A stretch of 64,000 bases of DNA from JAISGQ01 sp045604965 (GTDB lineage Bacteria > Bacillota > Clostridia > Oscillospirales > Acutalibacteraceae): NCBI GenBank assembly GCA_045604965.1, contig JAZUPB010000024.1, forward strand, positions 1 through 64,000. Reading direction: 5' to 3'. Under the pieces are notes generated by a model that did no database searches, was not told the DNA's origin, and worked only from the letters and a program-made list of their open reading frames with translations. Made by a program: the position numbers and the translations under genes. The first letter of the stretch is position 1. Each line of letters starts with the position of its first letter. Shown piece after piece: positions 51,048-59,369 of this stretch.

Positions 51048-52547
51048 ATGCCTGAAAAGAAATATATTCTTTCAATGGATCAGGGCACAACCAGTTCCAG
51101 AACTATAATATTCGATCTAAATGGAAAAGCATTAGGAAGTCATCAGGAGGAGTTCGAACAGATATTCCCTCAACCGGGATATGTCGAACATAATCCGATG
51201 GAAATATTATCTTCACAGATGAATTCTGCACGTATGGCAATAAAAAACGCCGGGATATCTGCTGATGAAATTATCGCTATCGGAATCACAAATCAGAGAG
51301 AAACTGTTATTGCTTGGCAGAGATCCACAGGAAGACCCATATACAATGCGATCGTCTGGCAGTGCAGAAGAAGTGCGCCATTTTGCGAAAAATTAAAATC
51401 AGATGGAATAGATTCTTATATAAAAGAAAAAACAGGATTAATCATTGATGCTTATTTTTCAGGCACAAAAATGAAATGGATCCTTGACAATGTCCCCGAA
51501 GCAAAGAAGCTGAACAATGAAAACGACTTATGCTTTGGAACAATTGATTCGTGGCTTCTCTGGAATTTAACAGGAGGCAAGGTCCACGCAACAGATATTA
51601 CAAATGCATCCAGAACTATGCTCTTTGATATTCACAGGAAAGACTGGGATGACAGACTTCTCGAAATAATGGGTGTGTCCAGAGCGTCATTGCCGGATGT
51701 AAAGGCTAGTGCAGGTTATTTCGGTACATCGGTTGAAGCTATCCTGGGAGCGGAAATTCCTATAACAGGCATAGCAGGAGATCAGCACGCAGCAACCTTC
51801 GGTCAATGCTGTTTTGAGCCGGGTATGGCAAAAAATACATATGGTACAGGCTGCTTCATTCTTATGAATACAGGTGAAAATCCTATTGTTTCTGAAAGCG
51901 GACTTTTAACGACGGTCTGCTGGCAGATAGGCGATAAGATTACATATGCTCTCGAAGGCAGTGCCTTCAATGCAGGCAGCGCCATTAAATGGCTAAGAGA
52001 TGACCTGCATATTATCGAATCAGCACAGCAGGCTGACCGTTACGCTGAGGAATTGGATGACAATTACGGAGTAAGCTTTGTACCTGCATTTACCGGACTT
52101 GGCGCTCCGTATTGGGATATGTATGCTCGAGGAACTTTGCTCGGCATTACAAGAGGAACATCGAACAAACACATAGCAAGAGCTGTCCTTGAAAGCATCG
52201 CACTGCAGTGTCACGACCTGTTCAAAGCAATGGAAAAAGATTCAGGTATTGAACTGACTGAAATAAAAGTAGACGGCGGTGTAAGCAACAGCCGATTTGT
52301 TATGCAACTTCAGGCCGATCTGCTTGGCCATAATGTTATCAGGCCATCTTTTGTTGAAACAACTGCACTAGGAGCTGCATATTTTGCAGGCATCGGCGCA
52401 GGGGTTTGGACAGATTTTAATGCTCTTAAGGAAATATGGGAGCTTGATAAAGTATTTGAACCGTCCATTTCGCCCACTGATGCAGAAAAACAGATTAATC
52501 AGTGGCACAGAGCAGTCGAACGAAGCCGTAACTGGGTAACCGAATAA
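51048..52547 (+). CDS. glpK: glycerol kinase
   Basis: Phosphorylates glycerol to glycerol-3-phosphate, feeding lipid and wall precursors or glycolysis. The 499-residue FGGY-family protein has the N-terminal ILSMDQGTTSSRTIIFDLNG, VEHNPMEI, GITNQRETVIAWQRSTGRP, the substrate Asp region DITNASRTMLFDIH, GIAGDQHAATFGQCCFEPGMAKNTYGTGCF, FVPAFTGLGAPYWDMYARG and the ATP-site VDGGVSNSRFVMQLQADLL. Length and motifs match glycerol kinase rather than other FGGY members. RBS GGGAGG precedes the ATG. It stands alone with its own promoter; neither glpF nor glpD is adjacent. Confidence 0.97.
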   Translation: MPEKKYILSMDQGTTSSRTIIFDLNGKALGSHQEEFEQIFPQPGYVEHNPMEILSSQMNSARMAIKNAGISADEIIAIGITNQRETVIAWQRSTGRPIYNAIVWQCRRSAPFCEKLKSDGIDSYIKEKTGLIIDAYFSGTKMKWILDNVPEAKKLNNENDLCFGTIDSWLLWNLTGGKVHATDITNASRTMLFDIHRKDWDDRLLEIMGVSRASLPDVKASAGYFGTSVEAILGAEIPITGIAGDQHAATFGQCCFEPGMAKNTYGTGCFILMNTGENPIVSESGLLTTVCWQIGDKITYALEGSAFNAGSAIKWLRDDLHIIESAQQADRYAEELDDNYGVSFVPAFTGLGAPYWDMYARGTLLGITRGTSNKHIARAVLESIALQCHDLFKAMEKDSGIELTEIKVDGGVSNSRFVMQLQADLLGHNVIRPSFVETTALGAAYFAGIGAGVWTDFNALKEIWELDKVFEPSISPTDAEKQINQWHRAVERSRNWVTE

Positions 52548-52554
52548 TATATTG

Positions 52555-52594
52555 ACAGAGCGGAACATCTTAAAATAGTTCCGCTCTCAATTAT
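52555..52594 (+). terminator. hairpin after glpK, probable terminator
   Basis: CAGAGCGGAAC / GTTCCGCTCT with an 11-nt loop, followed by CAATTATTTG. The T-tract is weak. Confidence 0.6.
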
Positions 52595-52671
52595 TTGTTG
52601 CATAACTACAAAAACCGATTGAAATACAAGCAGCTCTCTGTTATAATTTATCTTGAAATGAGGTGGGTATA

Positions 52672-53571
52672 TTGCATACTTCAAAATCGATCAAAAATAC
52701 AGCAAAGGCGCAGCTTGCCCAGAATTGGAGCAAGGCATATGCTGCAATGGCAATTATATTAATGGTGACACTTTGCGTATTCTTGGCAGAACAGCTTGTA
52801 AATTCGCTTCTTGTCAACGTTGGAATGATCAATGATACTTCCATGCCGGAAGATGCATTTGCAAGTATTGCCAATTTCTCAGATGCCATTGTAAAAAAAG
52901 TACTTTCAAGAGATTTTTTTGCAATCCAATTAATTACCATTTTCTTTGTTGTTTTCAGATTTTTGGTTATTTCCCCGTTAAAGCAAGGCAATATCAAATG
53001 GTATTATAGTGTAGCCAAAGGCTCAAAGACATATTTGACAAAGCTATTTTTGTATTACCATTCAAACAGTGCATATATAAGTCTTCTGTTATTTAAGATA
53101 AGCTTTGCTCTGAGAAAAATCGCTTTCGGAGTAATCTCATTTGCAGCATCAATCGCGTCACTTAGCCTTTCTGTGTATCAATTCTCTGCCTATGTATCAA
53201 CAAATTCAGCTGATGATAAAAGAAAAGCAATTCTTTATCTGATAATTGCGGCCTTTCTCTTTTTCCTCGGTTTGATTATGTATTTACTTCTTACGTTAAA
53301 GTATTTCCTGGCAGACTATCTTTTCGTCAGCCTTAAGGATTTTAACGGTGGATTTAAAATGATCAATTCATGCTTCTCTCTTTCAAAGGAAATGATGAAC
53401 GGACAGTGGGGAAGAGTTATTTCACTTGGAATCAGCTTTATTCCTTTGATTCTTTCCTGCATCTTCATTTTCCCGATTTTATATGTATATCCTTATATGC
53501 AAAGTTCTTTTGCAGCATTGGCACGAAGCATTATTAAAACAGCGAAAAACAAAGAAAGTAAGGTTAAATAA
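52672..53571 (+). CDS. polytopic membrane protein, possibly DUF975-like
   Basis: A 299-residue integral membrane protein with about six hydrophobic segments (roughly residues 18-45, 80-105, 130-160, 180-210, 215-235 and 255-280). The C-terminal part, FLADYLFVSLKDFNGGFKMI followed by SLSKEMMNGQWGRVISLGIS, resembles the DUF975 family pattern (a DYxL...D segment, then SxxxMxGxxWR, then helices), but the match is loose. Function is unknown. TTG at 52672 is chosen because GAGGTGGG lies 5 bases upstream; an in-frame GTG at 52663 sits within that site. nrdG follows after 12 bases, with no obvious functional link. Confidence 0.65.
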   Translation: MHTSKSIKNTAKAQLAQNWSKAYAAMAIILMVTLCVFLAEQLVNSLLVNVGMINDTSMPEDAFASIANFSDAIVKKVLSRDFFAIQLITIFFVVFRFLVISPLKQGNIKWYYSVAKGSKTYLTKLFLYYHSNSAYISLLLFKISFALRKIAFGVISFAASIASLSLSVYQFSAYVSTNSADDKRKAILYLIIAAFLFFLGLIMYLLLTLKYFLADYLFVSLKDFNGGFKMINSCFSLSKEMMNGQWGRVISLGISFIPLILSCIFIFPILYVYPYMQSSFAALARSIIKTAKNKESKVK

Positions 53572-53583
53572 AGGATAATTTAT

Positions 53584-54090
53584 ATGAGCAAAATAAAACT
53601 TTCCGGAATAGAACCGGAATCAATAGTAGACGGTCCGGGATTTCGGTATGTAATATTCACTCAGGGCTGCAAACACAACTGTAAAGGCTGTCATAACCCT
53701 GAAACTCACGATCCAGAAGGCGGATACTGGGAGAATACAGATAATCTGATTAAGGAAATCAAAAGAAATCCACTCTTAAAAGGAATTACTCTTTCCGGAG
53801 GAGAACCTTTTGATCAGGCAGAAGCTCTTGTAGATTTCGTTGCTGAGATCAAAAAATGCGGCTATGATATTTTTGCATATACAGGCTATACCTTTGAACA
53901 GCTTCTCGCCGGTAAAGAAAAGAGACCTGCTTGGATTGAGTTGCTTGAATTATGTGATGTTCTTGTAGACGGAAAATTTGAGATAGAAAACAAAAGCTTA
54001 GAGCTTTTGTTTCGAGGTTCCAGCAACCAGAGACTGATAGATGTGAAAAAATCACTGGCATCAGACACAGTAGTTATTGCTGAGATATAA
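53584..54090 (+). CDS. nrdG: anaerobic ribonucleotide reductase-activating protein (radical SAM)
   Basis: Generates the glycyl radical on NrdD, enabling oxygen-independent dNTP synthesis. The 168-residue protein has the cluster motif FTQGCKHNCKGCHNPETHD (CxxxCxxC) near residue 30, preceded by ESIVDGPGFRYVIF, and ITLSGGEPFDQAEALVDF, and a C-terminal VLVDGKFEIENKSLELLFRGSSNQRLID, all typical of NrdG. nrdD is not adjacent, so it must be elsewhere. RBS AGGATAA is weak. A terminator follows. Confidence 0.95.
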   Translation: MSKIKLSGIEPESIVDGPGFRYVIFTQGCKHNCKGCHNPETHDPEGGYWENTDNLIKEIKRNPLLKGITLSGGEPFDQAEALVDFVAEIKKCGYDIFAYTGYTFEQLLAGKEKRPAWIELLELCDVLVDGKFEIENKSLELLFRGSSNQRLIDVKKSLASDTVVIAEI

Positions 54091-54094
54091 AACA

Positions 54095-54138
54095 AGCAGG
54101 ACTTGAATTGAAGAAATATCAAGTCCTGCTGATTTTTT
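54095..54138. terminator. terminator between nrdG and the convergent gene
   Basis: AGCAGGACTTGA / TCAAGTCCTGCT with a 12-nt loop; the plus strand continues GATTTTTTAA. It mainly ends nrdG and overlaps the stop of the minus-strand gene by two bases. Confidence 0.85.
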
Positions 54139-54670
54139 AAATTATTATTGCCGGAACAAGAACTGAGATCAGCATTGCAAGCAAGCCTAATACGATGGGG
54201 AATGTTCCTTTTTTGTTTTTCTTGATCAGCGATGCACCCCAGATTACTGAAACGGCACCGGCAACTATGCCTATAAAGGGCATATATGCGTCAAAGATCT
54301 TCCAGGCATCAGAATCTATTTTTACAAGAAGACTAAGGCAGGAAAGAACAAAAGAAACTGCTACAGCTACGCAGCCTGCTGCAATTGCTGCTTTTTCAGT
54401 ATTAACTGATTTTTTTGCGATCTTTTTTTCAGGTGTTTCTTTCTTAACTTCTATAACGGGTTGTGTGCTCGACTCATTTGTTTTCTTTGTTTCAGTTCTG
54501 ACTTCTTTTTTAGGCTTTGAAACTTTTTTAGCATTATTTTCCTTTTTGACCGGTTCTTCATCAGGAATAAACTCTTTTTCTATTGATTCATCATCATAAG
54601 ATTCTTTTCCCTCAAGTCTTGCTCTTGCCTTGGCCAGCTCTTCCAAGAATTTTTCTTCAAAATTTTCCAT
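54137..54670 (-). CDS. hypothetical membrane protein with charged N-terminal region
   Basis: A 177-residue protein I do not recognise. Residues 1-90 are highly charged (EEKFLEELAKARARLEGKES, then Lys/Glu-rich repeats such as KKVSKPKKEVRTETKK) and look disordered. The C-terminal half has three hydrophobic segments at about residues 94-115, 126-147 and 156-176 with Gly/Ala-rich faces. The topology suggests a small membrane protein with a cytoplasmic acidic-basic tail. RBS GGCGGTG precedes the ATG. It is transcribed alone and diverges from deoC. No function is proposed. Confidence 0.7.
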   Translation of the reverse strand: MENFEEKFLEELAKARARLEGKESYDDESIEKEFIPDEEPVKKENNAKKVSKPKKEVRTETKKTNESSTQPVIEVKKETPEKKIAKKSVNTEKAAIAAGCVAVAVSFVLSCLSLLVKIDSDAWKIFDAYMPFIGIVAGAVSVIWGASLIKKNKKGTFPIVLGLLAMLISVLVPAIII

Positions 54671-54747
54671 AATACACCGCCTTATTCCTTTTTACAAATA
54701 ATATCATAGTAAATTTGAAATATCAATAAAAAATCGAGGGTGATTCT

Positions 54748-55428
54748 ATGAGTATAGATATAAATAAAATATTGTCCGTATGTGATCACACACTTTTAAA
54801 ACAGGACTGCACCTGGGAACAGATCAAAACAATCTGTGACGAAGGAATCGAATACAGCACAGCATCAGTCTGTATTCCAGCCTCTTTCGTAAAGCGTGCG
54901 GCGTCCTATTCTGAAGGACGAGTTCCCATATGCACTGTTATCGGTTTTCCAAATGGATACTCTACCACTGAAGCAAAATGCTTCGAGGCAGCTGATGCCG
55001 TTAAAAACGGTGCCGATGAGATAGATATGGTAATCAACATCGGTGACCTGAAAGAAAAAAATTATTCTAAAATCCTTGATGAAATTAATCGCGTAAAAAA
55101 TGCTTGCGGTGATAAATTGCTCAAAGTTATAATCGAGACCTGCCTGCTTACTGATGACGAAAAGATAAAGATGTGTGAAATAATAAATGAATCGAATGCA
55201 GATTATATAAAAACATCTACCGGTTTTTCAACCTCAGGAGCTACACCAGAAGACATCATATTATTTGCGTCGCACATAAATCCTCCGCATAAGATCAAAG
55301 CCGCAGGAGGAATATCTACACTTGAGGATGCAGAGCTTTTTATAAAGCTTGGCGCTGACAGACTCGGCACAAGTCGGATAGTAAATCTTGTTCGAAATAA
55401 AACCAATACACAGGAGGGAGAAAAATAA
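54748..55428 (+). CDS. deoC: deoxyribose-phosphate aldolase
   Basis: Splits deoxyribose-5-phosphate to acetaldehyde and glyceraldehyde-3-phosphate, the final step of deoxynucleoside breakdown. The 226-residue TIM barrel has DHTLLKQDCTWEQIKTICDE, ADEIDMVINIGDLKEKNY, KVIIETCLLTDDE, and the Schiff-base Lys in ADYIKTSTGFSTSGATPED near residue 152, then IKAAGGISTLEDA. RBS GAGGGTG precedes the ATG. The stop overlaps deoD (TAATG), and pdp follows, making a compact nucleoside-scavenging operon without a phosphopentomutase gene. Confidence 0.97.
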   Translation: MSIDINKILSVCDHTLLKQDCTWEQIKTICDEGIEYSTASVCIPASFVKRAASYSEGRVPICTVIGFPNGYSTTEAKCFEAADAVKNGADEIDMVINIGDLKEKNYSKILDEINRVKNACGDKLLKVIIETCLLTDDEKIKMCEIINESNADYIKTSTGFSTSGATPEDIILFASHINPPHKIKAAGGISTLEDAELFIKLGADRLGTSRIVNLVRNKTNTQEGEK

Positions 55429-56138
55429 TGCCTACAGCACACAACAAAGCTAATGTTGGAGATTTTGCAAAAACAGTATTAATGCCCGGAGATCCCCTCA
55501 GAGCAAAATACATTGCCGAAACATATTTATCTGATTATAAGCTTGTAAACAATGTAAGAGGAATACAGGGATATACAGGCAAATATAAAGGAACAGATAT
55601 ATCTGTAATGGCAAGCGGAATGGGTATGCCTTCTATGGGTATATACAGCTATGAGCTTTTTGCCTTTTATAATGTTGAAAATATAATCAGAATCGGATCT
55701 GCAGGTGCAATGCATACCGATGTGAAAGTTAGAGATATTGTTATCGGTATGGGCGCCTGCACAAATTCAAACTATGCTTCCCAATATAAAATGCCGGGTA
55801 CTTTTGCGCCCATATGCAGTTATCATCTGCTCGAAAAAGTAATCGAGAACTGTAAAAAACATAATGCAGCTTTTCACGTTGGAAACATTCTTTCATCAGA
55901 TACTTTTTATAATGATGATGCAACTGTAACAGAACAGTGGGCTCGAATGGGGGTTATGGCTGTTGAAATGGAAGCTGCTGCACTTTATATGAATGCAGCA
56001 AAGCTCAAGAAAAATGCTCTTGCAATCTGTACTATTTCAGATCATATCCTCACAGGCGAAGAATTATCTTCTGACGAGCGACAGACATCATTTGGACAAA
56101 TGATGGAAATTGCACTTGATACGGCAATTTCATTATAG
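55428..56138 (+). CDS. deoD: purine-nucleoside phosphorylase (DeoD type)
   Basis: Phosphorolysis of purine (deoxy)nucleosides to base and (deoxy)ribose-1-phosphate. The 236-residue hexameric-type enzyme has the N-terminal MPTAHNKANVGDFAKTVLMPGDPLRAKYIA, the substrate segment ASGMGMPSMGIYSYELF, IRIGSAGAMHTDVKVRD, and the C-terminal MAVEMEAAALYMNA with SDHILTGEELSSDERQTSF (catalytic Asp region). Length matches DeoD of Firmicutes. Start overlaps the deoC stop. Confidence 0.97.
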   Translation: MPTAHNKANVGDFAKTVLMPGDPLRAKYIAETYLSDYKLVNNVRGIQGYTGKYKGTDISVMASGMGMPSMGIYSYELFAFYNVENIIRIGSAGAMHTDVKVRDIVIGMGACTNSNYASQYKMPGTFAPICSYHLLEKVIENCKKHNAAFHVGNILSSDTFYNDDATVTEQWARMGVMAVEMEAAALYMNAAKLKKNALAICTISDHILTGEELSSDERQTSFGQMMEIALDTAISL

Positions 56139-56150
56139 GAGGACTATATT

Positions 56151-57452
56151 ATGCGTATGTATGATATCATCCGCAAGAAAAGAGATGGCGAAGAACTGAC
56201 CGATTCGGAAATATATGAAATGATAAACGAATATACCTTGGGAAATATTCCGGATTATCAGATGTCTGCATTCTGTATGGCTGTTTACTACAAAGGAATG
56301 ACCGACAAAGAAACAGCCGTCCTTACCGATGCAATGGCAAAATCAGGTGATACACTTGACCTTTCAGCTTTGGGTGAAAAAACAGCCGACAAACATTCTA
56401 CAGGTGGAGTAGGGGATAAAACAACACTGATTGTTGCTCCTATTGTGGCATCACTCGGTGGTATTATTGCAAAAATGTCCGGAAGAGGACTGGGACATAC
56501 AGGTGGAACAATAGATAAATTGGAATCTATCCCAGGATACATAACAGAAATGACTCCCGATGATTTTATGTCAACTATAAAATCAAATGGAATTGCGGTT
56601 ATAGGACAAAGTAAAAATCTTGCACCTGCAGATAAAAAGTTATACGCTCTGCGTGATGTTACAGCTACTGTAGACAGTCTTCCTCTGATTGCATCCAGCA
56701 TAATGAGCAAAAAGCTCGCAGCCGGAGCAAAGTCTATTGTTTTGGATGTTAAAGTCGGCAGCGGTGCATTTATGAAAACACCCGAGGATGCACGTGCTCT
56801 TGCAGAAAAAATGACCTCAATTGGAAAGCGCAATGGCAGAAATGTACACGCTGTGCTCACAAATATGGATGAGCCCCTTGGTTACGGAATTGGAAACAGT
56901 ATCGAAGTCAAAGAAGCAATCAGTGTACTGAAGGGAGAAGGCCCGGAAGATCTTAGAGAAGTATGCGTTGCTCTTTCAAGTGAAATTATTTCGCTTGTGC
57001 ACGGAATAGACAGAGATACAAGCAGAATTAAGGTGCTGGAATCACTGTCAAGTGGTATGGCTTTACAGAAGTTTTCGGAGTGGATAACTGCTCAGGGCGG
57101 CGATGCAAATGTTATTGAAGATGAATCGTTGTTTCCTGTATGTGAATTTTCGGAAAAAGTCATATCTGATAAATCAGGTTATATTTCTTTTATTGATGCT
57201 GAGTCTATTGGAATATGTTCTGTTATGCTTGGGGCAGGAAGAACAAATAAAGATGATACAATTGACTATGGTGCAGGCATAATTTTAAGAAAAAAAGTTG
57301 GCGAATATGTTTCGGAAGGAGAAGTTATTGCAGATATATTTACAAATAATAAAAATGCGACTTCTGATGTATCAAAGAAACTTATAGATTCATATCATTT
57401 CTCCGACTTATTAGTTGAAAAGAAGGAACTTATAATAGACATAATAAGTTAA
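56151..57452 (+). CDS. pdp: pyrimidine-nucleoside phosphorylase
   Basis: Phosphorolysis of uridine, thymidine and deoxyuridine. The 433-residue protein starts MRMYDIIRKKRDGEELTDSEI and carries the family signature SGRGLGHTGGTIDKLESIPGY near residue 110, KHSTGGVGDKTTLIVAP (phosphate and Thr/Ser contacts) near residue 82, and DVKVGSGAFMKTPEDA. The Firmicutes enzyme usually accepts both uridine and thymidine. RBS TAGGAGG precedes the ATG. It is the last gene of the deo operon; the following hairpin may end it or regulate the next gene. Confidence 0.96.
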   Translation: MRMYDIIRKKRDGEELTDSEIYEMINEYTLGNIPDYQMSAFCMAVYYKGMTDKETAVLTDAMAKSGDTLDLSALGEKTADKHSTGGVGDKTTLIVAPIVASLGGIIAKMSGRGLGHTGGTIDKLESIPGYITEMTPDDFMSTIKSNGIAVIGQSKNLAPADKKLYALRDVTATVDSLPLIASSIMSKKLAAGAKSIVLDVKVGSGAFMKTPEDARALAEKMTSIGKRNGRNVHAVLTNMDEPLGYGIGNSIEVKEAISVLKGEGPEDLREVCVALSSEIISLVHGIDRDTSRIKVLESLSSGMALQKFSEWITAQGGDANVIEDESLFPVCEFSEKVISDKSGYISFIDAESIGICSVMLGAGRTNKDDTIDYGAGIILRKKVGEYVSEGEVIADIFTNNKNATSDVSKKLIDSYHFSDLLVEKKELIIDIIS

Positions 57453-57485
57453 CATAATCAATTGCTGGTTTTGTAATTAATTCAT

Positions 57486-57535
57486 AACCTCCCGCATATA
57501 TTTTACGGACAAGAAATATGCGGGAGGTTTATTAT
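57486..57535 (+). promoter_or_regulatory. hairpin after pdp that sequesters the S1-protein Shine-Dalgarno
   Basis: AACCTCCCGCATAT (57486-57499) pairs perfectly with ATATGCGGGAGGTT (57516-57529). GGGAGG in the 3' arm is the Shine-Dalgarno of the ATG at 57536, 8 bases downstream. The T-tract after the stem is only TTTATT. No promoter is evident between pdp and this hairpin. Confidence 0.75.
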
Positions 57536-58459
57536 ATGCAAAAATTCAAGCCTGAAGGAAGGCTTATAAATACCCCTGAAAACAATGAAGCTTTACAGTC
57601 CTATTCATCAATTGCTAAGGCAATGGGAGAGAGAAAAATACTTGAGGCGAAGGTTACACTATGTGATGGCCGTCATAACCTAATCGTCGACCTCGGGTGT
57701 ATGAAGGGAATCATTAAACGCGAAGAGGGTGCAAGAGGCATTATCGAAGGTAAAGTGCGTGATATTGCGGTTATATCCCGAGTCGGAAAACCCGTTTGTT
57801 TTTACATTGAAAGCATACAGTCCGATTCAAACGGAGTCCCTTATGCGTTGCTGTCGCGCAGAGCCGTACAGGAAGACTGTGTACGAAATTATATTAATAA
57901 GCTGGTTCCCGGGGATATAATCGATGCATCAGTTACACATCTTGAACCATTTGGAGCATTTGTTGATATTGGTTGCGGTATGCCATCAATGATAAGCATT
58001 GATCTTATATCTGTTTCACGTATTTCACACCCAAGAGACCGTTTGTCCGTTGGTATGAATATTCGTGCTATTGTAAAGGAAAACGAAGGGGACGGAAGAA
58101 TAGTTTTATCTCACAGAGAACTATTGGGTACCTGGAGCGAAAACGCAGCTCTGTTCAACGTAGGAGAAACAGTGACAGGTGTGGTCAGATCTATAGAGGA
58201 TTACGGCATCTTCGTTGAGATAGCACCGAATCTTGCAGGTCTGGCAGAATGCAGAGACGGTGTATCAATCGGACAATACGCAAGCGTATATATAAAAAGC
58301 ATTATCCCTGAACGTATGAAGGTTAAGCTTGTGCTTGTTGATACATTTCGCGCTGACACCGTGCCTGAACAACCAAAATATTTTTATGACGGTGAGCATA
58401 TGGACTATTTTTGCTATTCTCCATCAAACTGCGATCGGTTAATAGAGACTGTTTTCTGA
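57536..58459 (+). CDS. S1 RNA-binding domain protein
   Basis: A 307-residue protein related to ribosomal protein S1 and its clostridial shorter versions. Residues about 30-115 form a first OB-like region (EAKVTLCDGRHNLIVDLGCMKGIIKRE), residues about 122-198 an S1 domain (GDIIDASVTHLEPFGAFVDIGCGMPSMISI, ending IVLSHRELLGTW), and residues about 205-275 a second S1 domain (VGETVTGVVRSIEDYGIFVEIAPNLAGLAE). It probably binds mRNA during translation. The start at 57536 has GGGAGG 8 bases upstream, inside a strong hairpin; an in-frame ATG at 57518 lies within the stem and is rejected. Its 3' end overlaps a convergent gene by 46 bases. Autoregulation like rpsA is an attractive inference. Confidence 0.88.
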   Translation: MQKFKPEGRLINTPENNEALQSYSSIAKAMGERKILEAKVTLCDGRHNLIVDLGCMKGIIKREEGARGIIEGKVRDIAVISRVGKPVCFYIESIQSDSNGVPYALLSRRAVQEDCVRNYINKLVPGDIIDASVTHLEPFGAFVDIGCGMPSMISIDLISVSRISHPRDRLSVGMNIRAIVKENEGDGRIVLSHRELLGTWSENAALFNVGETVTGVVRSIEDYGIFVEIAPNLAGLAECRDGVSIGQYASVYIKSIIPERMKVKLVLVDTFRADTVPEQPKYFYDGEHMDYFCYSPSNCDRLIETVF

Positions 58460-58815
58460 TTTTTTGGGAAAGGCTCGTTTGTTATATTTTCTGCGTGTAA
58501 ATTAATAAGAAGGTGTTCTGCTCTTTTTACCTGAGAACAGAAACCAATATAAGATAAACTGCATTTTATATTTGATGTCTTATCCTTATTCTTCATTATT
58601 GGTGTAATTGTCTGCCATGCGCCGACATCTGCAGGGGTCTGAGGTGTAATATTTACACCGTAATTCGATGGCGTAAGATACATAGGCAAATCGCTGTATT
58701 TTTCATCAATATAATGATCATTTATTCTGCAGTCTCCGCCGCATTCAGACAAAATCCTTGTTTTTGCATACTCCGCAGCTTCCGCTGTATCGAAAAAACA
58801 TTTTACTTTTCTCAT
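58414..58815 (-). CDS. hypothetical protein with hairpin-masked ribosome site
   Basis: A 133-residue protein I cannot assign. It starts MRKVKCFFDTAEAAEYAKTR, contains Cys residues near residue 6, 26 and 30 (ILSECGGDCRIND), and has a middle part rich in Pro, Ser and Asn (DLPMYLTPSNYGVNITPQTP). There are no membrane helices or signal peptide; it looks soluble. Its ATG at 58815 is preceded at 8 bases by AAAGGAG, a strong site that lies in a 13-bp perfect hairpin. The 3' end overlaps the S1 gene in antisense by 46 bases, with no terminator between them. No function is proposed. Confidence 0.65.
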   Translation of the reverse strand: MRKVKCFFDTAEAAEYAKTRILSECGGDCRINDHYIDEKYSDLPMYLTPSNYGVNITPQTPADVGAWQTITPIMKNKDKTSNIKCSLSYIGFCSQVKRAEHLLINLHAENITNEPFPKNQKTVSINRSQFDGE

Positions 58816-58817
58816 TG

Positions 58818-58859
58818 ATAACACTCCTTTCTACTTATTATGCGTAAAAGGAGTGTTAT
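58818..58859. promoter_or_regulatory. 13-bp perfect inverted repeat over the Shine-Dalgarno of the minus-strand gene
   Basis: ATAACACTCCTTT (58818-58830) and AAAGGAGTGTTAT (58847-58859), 16-nt loop. On the minus strand the 3' arm contains AAAGGAG for the ATG at 58815. On the plus strand the repeat is followed by TATTTATTTTTTAAC and could also act as a terminator after the S1 gene. Confidence 0.8.
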
Positions 58860-58884
58860 TATTTATTTTTTAACAGTGAATATA

Positions 58885-58956
58885 TTGTTTATATATACAT
58901 TGTGTGGTATAATCTTGCTCGTATATAAAAATAAAAAAACACGTATAAATACGTGT
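58885..58956 (+). promoter_or_regulatory. nusB operon promoter and leader palindrome
   Basis: TTGTTT (58885-58890), 17-nt spacer, TATAAT (58908-58913). The transcript would carry an 8-bp perfect stem ACACGTAT-aa-ATACGTGT at 58939-58956, ending 3 bases before the CGGAGG site of nusB. The stem does not include the site itself. Confidence 0.65.
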
Positions 58957-58973
58957 GTACGGAGGATTTTACT

Positions 58974-59369
58974 GTGAGCCGCAGAAAGAACAGAGAACAG
59001 GCATTTTTACTTATTTTTGAAAAATCATTCACTGAATATGAAATTCCTGAGATTATTTCACTGGCGATAGAGAGCCGTGATCTGATTCTTGACGAAGAAG
59101 TCAAAGTCAAGGTTGAAAATGTATTTGATAAAATTCGAATTATCGATGAAACCATAAATAACAAAATAAAGGGCCGCAGCAGCAGTCGAGTATCGCATAT
59201 TGCACGTTCAATTATGAGACTTGCAGTATTTGAAATTATGTTTGAAACCGAAACTGATGCTCCTGTTTCCATCAATGAGGCAGTCGTTCTTGCAAAGAAA
59301 TATTCATCACCCGAAGAAGCTTCATTTATCAACGGTGTTCTCAGTGCCATTTCCAAAGAGGTCAAATAA
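58974..59369 (+). CDS. nusB: transcription antitermination factor NusB
   Basis: Binds boxA RNA with S10 in rRNA antitermination. The 131-residue all-helical protein has SRRKNREQAFLLIFEKSF at the N-terminus, and the family C-terminus SIMRLAVFEIMFETETDAPVSINEAVVLAKKYSSPEEASFINGVLSAI (only key blocks named: IMRLAVFE, SINEAVVLAK, FINGVL). GTG at 58974 follows CGGAGG by 7 bases. Its stop overlaps the start of the TsaD paralog (TAATG). It heads the nusB-xseA-xseB-ispA-dxs operon. Confidence 0.94.
   Translation: MSRRKNREQAFLLIFEKSFTEYEIPEIISLAIESRDLILDEEVKVKVENVFDKIRIIDETINNKIKGRSSSRVSHIARSIMRLAVFEIMFETETDAPVSINEAVVLAKKYSSPEEASFINGVLSAISKEVK

Noticed and set aside
57518..57535. Earlier in-frame ATG for the S1-domain gene
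   Set aside because: It lies inside the hairpin stem, upstream of GGGAGG, and has no ribosome site of its own.
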